From contig JALZVN010000347.1 of NCBI GenBank assembly GCA_023299965.1, positions 1 through 22,650 on the forward strand: 22,650 nucleotides of DNA, given 5' to 3'. The notes beneath the pieces are model-generated. The model did no database searches, was not told the DNA's origin, and worked only from the letters and a program-made list of their open reading frames with translations. This DNA comes from Saprospiraceae bacterium (GTDB lineage: Bacteria > Bacteroidota > Bacteroidia > Chitinophagales > Saprospiraceae). The position numbers were made by a program, and so were the translations under genes. This document shows, in pieces, positions 16,389-22,650 of this stretch. Position 1 is the first letter of the stretch. Every line of letters begins with the position of its first letter.

Positions 16389-16396
16389 CAAATGTA
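16389..16396 (-). promoter_or_regulatory. Putative -7 promoter box of the S24 repressor gene
   Basis: The minus strand reads TACATTTG, a full match to TAnnTTTG, with 23 nt before the ATG at 16365. It lies within the N-terminal extension of the longer frame and so supports the downstream start. The imperfect palindrome GTTTC-GT-GAACC at 16378-16389 overlaps its edge and could be an autoregulatory operator. Confidence 0.5.
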
Positions 16397-16543
16397 AATA
16401 AATATTCGCATATTGTTAACATTCAATATATATAGTTATAGAATTATTTAAATGTGTTCTGATTTTGTAGGCATTACAGGCTTACTTATCCACATTACTC
16501 ATCTCTAGTGTTGATAATGTGTGTGGTAAGATTTTCTATATTT

Positions 16544-16686
16544 GGGCGACCCCTGCCGATGATCGCCAAAGAGCTCCTATCGGCAGGTCAGGCTTTTCCA
16601 GGCTCGTTGTTCACTCGGTACCGACTCCATACTTCCGTCGGCACGTCTCCTCGGCAAACGCTTCTGGCAGCGCATACCGTCGACCC
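16544..16686 (-). repeat. Structured GC-rich element A
   Basis: This 143-bp stretch is clearly richer in G+C than its surroundings and is predicted to fold as a closed multibranch structure. GGGCGAC (16544-16550) pairs with GTCG-a-CCC (16679-16686). Inside lie a perfect 9-bp stem CCTGCCGAT/ATCGGCAGG (16552-16560, 16579-16587), a stem GTACCGAC/GTCGGCAC with one mismatch (16618-16625, 16637-16644) and a small stem CGCT/AGCG (16659-16662, 16669-16672). Together with element B it resembles folded intergenic repeats that I recall from many Bacteroidota genomes (form AGGG ... AAAGCC.GACC-stem-GGTCGCCC), whose name I cannot give. The strand given is the one reading in that form. The frames crossing it are not credible genes. 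Confidence 0.6.
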
Positions 16687-16762
16687 TTACATATCCTTAT
16701 CGCAGTAATAAGATTCTTTAGAAAAATAAAATCTAATACAAGCAAAATTATTGCCGTCGCGA

Positions 16763-16778
16763 CTCTACGATAGTAGAG
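16763..16778. repeat. Small perfect hairpin
   Basis: CTCTAC (16763-16768) and GTAGAG (16773-16778) form a 6-bp stem around GATA. It lies between elements A and B, 17 bp before B. It has no T tract on either side and may be part of the B unit. Confidence 0.4.
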
Positions 16779-16794
16779 AGCCTAGAATGGATGA

Positions 16795-16870
16795 GGGGTG
16801 GAAGTGATATCGACTTTTCGTCGATACAAACGTACGACCCGACCCAAAGCAAAGCGCTAGGGTCAGCCCC
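16795..16870 (+). repeat. Structured GC-rich element B, inverted relative to A
   Basis: This is a 76-bp shorter version of the same layout read on the plus strand. GGGG (16795-16798) can close with CCCC (16867-16870). A perfect 7-bp stem TATCGAC/GTCGATA (16808-16814, 16820-16826) has a TTTTC loop, and GACCC (16841-16845) pairs with GGGTC (16860-16864). The end GACCC-loop-GGGTCAGCCCC mirrors the GACC-stem-GGGGTCGCCC end of element A read on the minus strand. It lies just downstream of the stop of the DUF6794-like gene. Confidence 0.55.
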
Positions 16871-16902
16871 AAAAAATCAATATATTTTGGTAAAGAAAGG
16901 TA

Positions 16903-17445
16903 TTAATTTTGCTTCAGAGAGTCAGGATGCACTTCTACCTTTCGCTTTTCAGAAGAAATCACGTCTCCTTTTAGCTTATTTTCGAGCTTGATTTTCTCTC
17001 GATTTTCAATCAAACTTTCTAACAAAGGTTTGACATCCAACTTGCTCTTATTCAAATTTCTATGATACGTGGTGATCACAAAATTGACCATATCCTCTGG
17101 ATGATAGATGCCCAATTGGTTGAGGTAAACAGAAAAACGAGAACCTTCTCTAAAACCATAGTTATAGCTGATCCATCTACCGAAGCTAAAATAAAGCTTC
17201 TTTACGGCGATACCTTCAGGAACTGACTTGAATTTATCTTGCGTAGGTTTTTCTATAAGCTGATTGAATTGAGCGAAGGCATCTGCTAGATCTATAGGGA
17301 TATAAACACCGCTAAGGTATTGTTGTCTAATACGTTTCTGGTATTGCTCTTCTAGAGAAATCTGCTTTTTAGCTGGTCTAGTCTGACCTGCTAAAAAGCT
17401 TGAAAAAAAACATAAAAGAACTACTACAATGAATCTAGATATCAC
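16903..17445 (-). CDS. Small exported DUF6794-like protein
   Basis: From a GTG at 17445 the product has 180 residues with a signal peptide ISRFIVVVLLCFFSSFLAGQ. The frame continues upstream to a TTG at 17496; no ATG exists in this N-terminal part, so the start is uncertain. The conserved core (about 40-150: YIPIDLADAFAQFNQLI, then AVKKLYFSFGRWISYNYGFREGSRFSVYLN, then YHPEDMVNFVITTYHRNLN) matches, from memory, the uncharacterised DUF6794 family. The tail is charged. It probably lies in the periplasm. No function is known. It sits 67-118 bp downstream of the subtilase gene on the same strand. Confidence 0.72.
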   Translation of the reverse strand: MISRFIVVVLLCFFSSFLAGQTRPAKKQISLEEQYQKRIRQQYLSGVYIPIDLADAFAQFNQLIEKPTQDKFKSVPEGIAVKKLYFSFGRWISYNYGFREGSRFSVYLNQLGIYHPEDMVNFVITTYHRNLNKSKLDVKPLLESLIENREKIKLENKLKGDVISSEKRKVEVHPDSLKQN

Positions 17446-17563
17446 TACCGTTATTTTTTTTGGTAAACAGCTTAATAACTGCAAATAAACAACCAATATT
17501 TCATTCTAGATATTAAATAGTGTTAAATAAACACGCAATCGGCATACCTAATCAAATAAAAAC

Positions 17564-20542
17564 TTAGAATTTAACTGCCTTATGTGTTTCTATACCGTTT
17601 TCTGTCTGGATAACAAAGTAGTACAAACCACTAGTCAAAGTGCTAATATCAAGGCCTTGATATGTAATTTTGTTATTCACTGGATAAACCTTTACCAGTT
17701 GACCAGCACTATTGAACAACTTTATATCGTCTACACTAATAGGACTACTTGTTGTAAAATTAACTCTACTTAAAAAAGGATTTGGAGCAAGAGAAAAAGA
17801 ATTTTCAGACACTAAATCTCTAGTACTCAATGGTACTTCGTTGGAGATAACGTCTACTCTAACCACATAAGCATCATTGCAGCCAGACTCCCCTCCCACG
17901 ATCAAACTCGGAAAATAAACTCCAGGTCTAGTATACGTGTGCGTAGGGTTTTCTTCTGAGCTAGACTCTCCGTCATCAAAGTCCCATTCGAAAGAAGTAG
18001 CACCTTCAGCTTCGTTTGTGAAAACGATTTCTTGATTTTCTTCAAAGTCAACAAGGTTAGTATTCACTTGAAAGAAAGCGACCGGCCTAGTATCTGCTGA
18101 TACTGAAGAAATGTCAACTGCTACTCTACCACAGAAATCTAAATATTCGATTCCGAAATTGAAGAAATATTTATATTCTATAGGAAGTCCTCTCTCATTC
18201 CCAACTATTTGAATGTTTTCATCTCTAGCTGCTGTATATGGAAAATCAAAATCAGAAGTTACTCCCAAACCAAGCCCTCCATCAGTATAAAGCAATTGAT
18301 AATTCACTCCTTGTGCCAATCTAATATTAACATCAGCAATTTGCCATCCCGATCCATCAGATCTTACAATTTCAGTATCTACTTGATCCCCTCTACCATT
18401 CAGAACACCGATAAAGAAAATACCAACATCTTCTGAATAAAAATCAAATGTAGAGATCACTAAAGGTGAACTGACATCAAATCTAAGTCCTTCACCAATT
18501 GAACTTTCGATAGTAATGTCATCAGTAGGTCGCTGCCCCACGGTTGCAGAGCGCAAAATATCACCATAGATCGTAGAGCTATTCGCTTCATTAGGATTAA
18601 TGGCAAATTGAGTACCTTCACCCAACAAGTTTCCACCTACTTGGCTATCAAACCACTGCACTATACCTTCTCCTTCAAAAGCTACTTTCACTAACTGGGA
18701 GCCTAATCCACAAGTAGATTGATCTTCTACCTCTATACTCTGTATTTTTGTTCTGTCTGAGATAAGTATTTCTTTTGATACTACATTATTGAGTAATCTT
18801 TCATCAACCAAACCGTTAGGATTGGAAATCATAGCTTCTATAACATGATTACCAAGAGGGAAAGACAAACCATCTAAAAGAATAGTGTCAACACCTCGAG
18901 GTGCTAGGCTACCTGTCCAAGCTATACTCAAAGACTCGTCCAATTCACCATCTACTGAAAATGATATATCCGCATTTGTCAAAATTTCAGTCGTGTTATT
19001 TAGAAAAACAAACTCGCCTGTCAAAACTTCATCGCATTCAATAGCATCGGTAATTATATTTAAAGCAACAACGTCACTGTCCGCGCCAATAGCTGGAACA
19101 GGAAGAAAACCTTCAGTAATCATATACTGGTATGCAGCGAATACATCAATAATACCTTTCCCATAAGTATTGTCTTCACCTTCCACACCCAAATCTCGAC
19201 ATGAATTGTATAAAGCTAATTTTAATTCTCTCGCTGTAGCGGTTGGAAAAGCTTGCTTTAATACCAAAATTGAACCTGACACGTGTGGTGCAGCCATAGA
19301 TGTACCAGACTTGATACCATATTGATTTTCCAACGCAACTGAACGAACAGATTGACCAGGAGCGGAAACCTCAGGTTTAATGGCAAGTGATCCATCTCCT
19401 TCGCATACGGATGGTCCGCGACTAGAAAAGTCTGCTATATCAACCCCACCGGTTCTAATGCTTAAAGCGGCCACTGTAAAAGTATTAACCTCGTTTACAC
19501 TAATGTTTTTCGGTGCTGTTATTGTTTCCGGGTCAGGCCCTGCATTACCTGCGCTAAACACAACGGCAACTCCTGCAGCTTCGACAGCTACCAATACATC
19601 CACGTAAATACTATTGCATTGCGAATCAGATACAGAAGGATCCCACCAGCTATTATTTACCACGTCGGCCATATCCTCTGATGTTTCTATATCACCGTCT
19701 GGATTAACACACCATTCAAAAGTTCCAATATTACTCTGAGTTCCACCGGAGCAAAGATTTGCCGACCCCATCCACTGAGCATCGAATGCTACACCAATAG
19801 TATCCTGGGTAGCCAAATCCAAACCAAGCAAGGTACCTAGAACATGAGAACCGTGATCTCCACATTGGAATGGGCTATTCGCTTGCCCTTGAAAACTATA
19901 CCATCCTTCAACATCTCCATTTGTATTCCCTCTATATCTTCCAGCATATGCGCTATGTGTTGGATCTATACCGGTGTCCGCTACTAAAGCTAGCTGCCCG
20001 TAACCAGTATACCCCATCTCCCACATTGGACGTACATTAATGGCATCTAAACCTGGTTCAACTCCATTAGGCTCAACCATTGCAGGCTGTTCGTCTATGC
20101 TTTCCGTTAGCTTCAGTTCTCCATCTAGACCAACTGTTTGTACACGAGGGTCATTACTTAATTTACCTATTGCTTCTTTATTAGCGGTAAAAAATATGGT
20201 ATTGGCAATCCAATATGGTTTTATGGTTTGAGAAACAATGTTTTTATTCAGCTTCATTTCCTCAATTAAATCACCCTGAGTTGTTGCAGCCTTATTTTGT
20301 AATGCTGAAAGAATAACTTTAGATCTAACTTCTGGACTAGCTCTAGAAGCGGTTAGTTGTCTATCGAGCTTTTCTACATCGACCTTATCCTCTAGGACTA
20401 TGTAAATGTCAAAATTAGTCTTACCACTATTTTCTAACTCATCTATAAGAGCGTAATCAATTGTGCTATAATTTAAAGATTGACTGTGCAGTACGTTAAA
20501 GCTAATTGCAACAAGTAGAATGGTAATAAGACGGAAGTTCAT
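17564..20542 (-). CDS. Secreted S8 subtilisin-like protease with PKD and T9SS type A tail
   Basis: From the ATG at 20542 the protein has 992 residues. The signal peptide is NFRLITILLVAISFNVLHSQ. An I9-like propeptide region (about 42-145: FDIYIVLEDKVDVEKL, VQTVGLDGELKL) precedes the S8 catalytic domain with Asp189 (VADTGIDPTH), His230 (CGDHGSHVLG), Asn332 (SAGNAGPD) and Ser415 (SGTSMAAPHVSG). A beta-rich middle region follows, including CARDB-like sequence. One PKD domain (about 818-899: FEWDFDDGESSSEENPTHTY) comes next, then a type A sorting tail (about 912-992: FSLAPNPFLSRVNF, KLFNSAGQLV, LTSGLYYFVIQTENG, HKAVKF). It should be exported by the type IX system as an extracellular protease. The frame opens 13 codons earlier with an ATG at 20581, which would mask the signal peptide. 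Confidence 0.93.
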   Translation of the reverse strand: MNFRLITILLVAISFNVLHSQSLNYSTIDYALIDELENSGKTNFDIYIVLEDKVDVEKLDRQLTASRASPEVRSKVILSALQNKAATTQGDLIEEMKLNKNIVSQTIKPYWIANTIFFTANKEAIGKLSNDPRVQTVGLDGELKLTESIDEQPAMVEPNGVEPGLDAINVRPMWEMGYTGYGQLALVADTGIDPTHSAYAGRYRGNTNGDVEGWYSFQGQANSPFQCGDHGSHVLGTLLGLDLATQDTIGVAFDAQWMGSANLCSGGTQSNIGTFEWCVNPDGDIETSEDMADVVNNSWWDPSVSDSQCNSIYVDVLVAVEAAGVAVVFSAGNAGPDPETITAPKNISVNEVNTFTVAALSIRTGGVDIADFSSRGPSVCEGDGSLAIKPEVSAPGQSVRSVALENQYGIKSGTSMAAPHVSGSILVLKQAFPTATARELKLALYNSCRDLGVEGEDNTYGKGIIDVFAAYQYMITEGFLPVPAIGADSDVVALNIITDAIECDEVLTGEFVFLNNTTEILTNADISFSVDGELDESLSIAWTGSLAPRGVDTILLDGLSFPLGNHVIEAMISNPNGLVDERLLNNVVSKEILISDRTKIQSIEVEDQSTCGLGSQLVKVAFEGEGIVQWFDSQVGGNLLGEGTQFAINPNEANSSTIYGDILRSATVGQRPTDDITIESSIGEGLRFDVSSPLVISTFDFYSEDVGIFFIGVLNGRGDQVDTEIVRSDGSGWQIADVNIRLAQGVNYQLLYTDGGLGLGVTSDFDFPYTAARDENIQIVGNERGLPIEYKYFFNFGIEYLDFCGRVAVDISSVSADTRPVAFFQVNTNLVDFEENQEIVFTNEAEGATSFEWDFDDGESSSEENPTHTYTRPGVYFPSLIVGGESGCNDAYVVRVDVISNEVPLSTRDLVSENSFSLAPNPFLSRVNFTTSSPISVDDIKLFNSAGQLVKVYPVNNKITYQGLDISTLTSGLYYFVIQTENGIETHKAVKF

Positions 20543-21456
20543 AAAAGTTTTGGTTTTATATGTGACACGCTCAAAATACATCTAAATTTGGAATTCTTTA
20601 TCTAAATAATGAAGTAATAAAGCATATATGACATTTATATCTATTCAACATCTACACTTCAAAAATAAATGATTAAAAATTTAAACCAATCCTACTGAAT
20701 ATGTGTTATAAGGCTCGTTTAATTTTTAGGAGAGTTTTAAATACATACCTAAGCACGATACATTTTTTATAAGGCGAAAACTGCGTTTCTTTTTCAGAAC
20801 ATCAGAATTATTGCACCTTTTAAACCTAGATACTTATGGAGAAAAAATGAGCTTAATTATTTGAGAAGTAGTTTACAAGTTCATCCTTTTATTTGGTTGC
20901 CTAAATACTGCAAATAGGGTATTTTAAGGATGAGAGAAAGACATAATATTCAAAATCCCTCCCCTTCTACCTTGAACTTCGACTAATAGTAGATCACGTT
21001 TTTGTAAGGATAAATAATGACGAGATAACAAGTACTAAAGCCATTATTTTGAATTTTTGACGAAATATCAGGGCACTTTTCGCTCAAAACCTGTCTGCTA
21101 TAAAACACATTAAACAAAAAAATAACCCTTATAATACTTATTGATAATAGTTTATAGATATGTGCTTAATAAATATAAAAAAATAGCACGGGAAGTAAGA
21201 ATGCTTGAGCTCTAAATTTCCAACTCACCTAATAAAAGCGTATTTTTACTGCATAATACCCTCCATAAATACATCAATGATACACATTGGTGTTACCGAA
21301 TTACATCATATAATCTTATTGCAACATATTACCTCTATGTCGCTAGTTTGTAATTGATTATTTTTCTCAAAACCTACCATTTGCAATAATCTATGTACTA
21401 AAAAGAGCTTATACCTCTATTGGTTTTGCTATTGATTTTTTTTAAAACAAACACTA
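20543..21456. other. 914-bp intergenic region without a recognisable gene
   Basis: This AT-rich stretch separates the divergent subtilase and adhesin genes. Frames here are short and broken. No tRNA, strong hairpin or clear repeat was seen; the 9-bp TTATAAGGC occurs twice (20706-20714, 20767-20775). It must hold the promoters of both flanking genes; near the subtilase start TATTTTG is close to a -7 box but one base short. The unusual length may reflect a regulated promoter, decayed genes or an unrecognised small RNA. Confidence 0.6.
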
Positions 21457-22650
21457 ATGAATTTATTTTTTACAGCTAGTTTCAAAACTAGGTCTAGACT
21501 CAATGTGAACAGTAAAGCGAAGATTCCTTCGCGTCTGCTTATACTGACATTTACATTTTTTATGCTAGGCTTCTGTCAGACGAGCTCCCTATCAGCGAAT
21601 GACTTTACATCTACGGGTATGTGTAATGACGTCACCAACGGGGGTACAATCTTCACTGACGAAGTAGGATGTGGCGATCCATATTTTGACCCATCCATTA
21701 TTGTGGGTACAAGTCCTGCCACTGGAGGATCTGGTGCTTTAGAATATTTGTGGATGAGTACCACTGATGATATCAATGGCAATACTTCCATTTGGAACAT
21801 TATTACTGGATCTAGTGGTGAGAATTTTGACCCGCCAATAATATCGCAAACTACTTCGTACAGGAGATGCGCTAGAAGAGAGGGCTGTACCTTATGGATA
21901 ACTGAATCTAATATTGTTACCATTGAGTTAAACTGTAACTTACCAGATATAGGTAATACGGTATTCAATGATGTTAACCAAAATGGTATTCAAGATGCAG
22001 GTGAACTTGGTGTACCAGGCATTATGGTAAAACTTTTAGATCCTGGCGCAGATGGAGTTTTTGGAACGGGTGATGAAAACATCATTGAGACCGTGACAAC
22101 AGACAGCAACGGTCAATATCTATTTGAAAACGTTGATCCAGGGACCTATATTATTGAATTTATGAGCAATAGTCTTCCTGACGGATTTGTATTTACAACA
22201 CAAAATGTAGGAGATGATGCTATTGATAGTGATGCAGATGCAAATGGTCAAACTGACCCATTTACTGTAAATTTTGGAGATGAGGACGACTTGACCTTTG
22301 ATGCAGGTATTAGTTTATCGTGCACCTTACAAATAAATGCTATCACGGGAGTAAATCCAAGTTGCAATCCTGGAAATACCGGAATTGTAGCCCTATCTGT
22401 AATGGGAGGCATAGCGCCGATTACTTATATCTGGAGCAATGGACAAACAACAGAAGACATAAGTAATCTACCTGCCGGCGATTATTGTGTTACTATTTCT
22501 GATAGCGCAGGTTGTACACTTTCGGATTGCGTCACTCTAACTGCACCTGATCCTATCACCGTAAGTGAAACCTTCACTCCGGCTACTTGTGGTCAAAATA
22601 ATGGCAGTATTGATTTGACGGTAAATGGAGGAACAGGACCTTATACTTAT
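21457..22650 (+). CDS. Large SdrD-B/SprB repeat surface protein, 5' part only
   Basis: The frame is open for 398 codons from the ATG at 21457 to the window end. The N-terminus is long and basic (RSRLNVNSKAKIPSR) before the hydrophobic LLILTFTFFMLGF, an extended signal peptide. An unassigned beta domain covers about 56-158 (paired cysteines, SPATGGSGALEYLWM). An SdrD B-like domain covers about 163-286, with a calcium-loop pattern NDVNQNGIQDAGE and DSNGQYLFENVDPGTYIIEF. SprB-type repeats start at about 302 (GGIAPITYIWSNGQTTEDISNLPAGDYCVTISDSAGC) with a second one cut at the edge (NGSIDLTVNGGTGPYTY). Such proteins are giant cell-surface adhesins exported by the type IX system and used in gliding or attachment. 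The C-terminal sorting tail is outside the window. Confidence 0.88.
   Translation, partial: MNLFFTASFKTRSRLNVNSKAKIPSRLLILTFTFFMLGFCQTSSLSANDFTSTGMCNDVTNGGTIFTDEVGCGDPYFDPSIIVGTSPATGGSGALEYLWMSTTDDINGNTSIWNIITGSSGENFDPPIISQTTSYRRCARREGCTLWITESNIVTIELNCNLPDIGNTVFNDVNQNGIQDAGELGVPGIMVKLLDPGADGVFGTGDENIIETVTTDSNGQYLFENVDPGTYIIEFMSNSLPDGFVFTTQNVGDDAIDSDADANGQTDPFTVNFGDEDDLTFDAGISLSCTLQINAITGVNPSCNPGNTGIVALSVMGGIAPITYIWSNGQTTEDISNLPAGDYCVTISDSAGCTLSDCVTLTAPDPITVSETFTPATCGQNNGSIDLTVNGGTGPYTY

Noticed and set aside
15523..16422. Prophage remnant suggested by the S24 repressor
   Set aside because: Neighbours on both sides are ordinary chromosomal genes; no integrase, terminase, structural gene or att repeat was seen.
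16508..16991. Three plus-strand frames of 66-84 codons in the 16423-16902 gap, one of which (16791-16991) runs on into the DUF6794-like gene
   Set aside because: They run across the folded elements A and B, have odd composition and no family resemblance, and are not preceded by a promoter box. They are best seen as chance frames in GC-rich repeats.
17520..17534. GTGTT-AAATA-AACAC hairpin after the subtilase stop as a terminator
   Set aside because: Only 5 bp, AT-rich and without a T run; too weak to call.
20706..20775. Repeated TTATAAGGC (61 bp apart) upstream of the subtilase
   Set aside because: Nine AT-rich bases repeated once within 900 bp is weak, and no other structure accompanies it.
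21576..21968. 130-codon minus-strand frame at the start of the adhesin gene
   Set aside because: The plus frame encodes clear signal peptide and SdrD-B sequence through the same bases; the minus frame has no family signal.

Overview
The window looks like a chromosomal segment of a free-living, probably marine member of the Bacteroidota; Saprospiraceae or a relative would fit. The reasons are AT-rich DNA (about 35-40% G+C by eye), no Shine-Dalgarno sequences ahead of the genes, -7 boxes of the TAnnTTTG type, three secreted proteins with features of the type IX secretion system (CHU_C/type B tail, type A tail, SprB and SdrD-B repeats), and a sodium-pumping decarboxylase operon. The genus assignment is inference. 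No tRNA, rRNA, CRISPR array, prophage or complete insertion sequence was seen.

Layout. 1-3050 (minus strand): a strong terminator, rplS (ribosomal protein L19) and a large PKD-domain surface protein with a type B sorting tail. 3051-5473 (plus): tsaC (tRNA t6A synthesis), an 83-bp imperfect inverted repeat, and a cytoplasmic GH36 alpha-galactosidase-like enzyme. 5477-7126 (minus): an S41 C-terminal processing peptidase. 7294-9314 (plus): an Lrp/AsnC regulator and an exported protein with a charged linker and a CARDB-like C-terminus. 9326-11550 (minus): an unrecognised protein with a damaged zinc-protease-like motif, then aspartate kinase. 11783-15232 (plus): oadG-oadA-oadB, a tight operon for a biotin-dependent sodium-translocating decarboxylase. 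15295-16365 (minus): an XRE-S24 self-cleaving repressor followed by a 72-residue protein. 16423-16902: a non-coding stretch with two GC-rich folded elements in opposite orientation. 16903-20542 (minus): a small exported DUF6794-like protein and a secreted subtilase with a type A tail. 20543-21456: about 900 bp with no recognisable gene. 21457-end (plus): the first 398 codons of a large SdrD-B/SprB adhesin-like protein that runs off the window.

How the genes fit together. Most are independent housekeeping or cell-surface genes. The clear functional unit is OadGAB, in which the biotinylated alpha subunit passes a carboxyl group to the membrane beta subunit and decarboxylation drives Na+ export. 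The surface proteins (4 of the 16 genes, counting the CARDB protein) point to a lifestyle of protein or polymer degradation and attachment. For eight genes the first possible start is a poor one and a later ATG or GTG is preferred; in several, a promoter box or signal peptide decides this. The least explained parts are the pair of inverted folded elements at 16544-16870, the very short or absent 5' leaders of several genes, and the pseudo-metalloprotease-like protein at 9326-10204. No complete new defence or biosynthetic system is evident.
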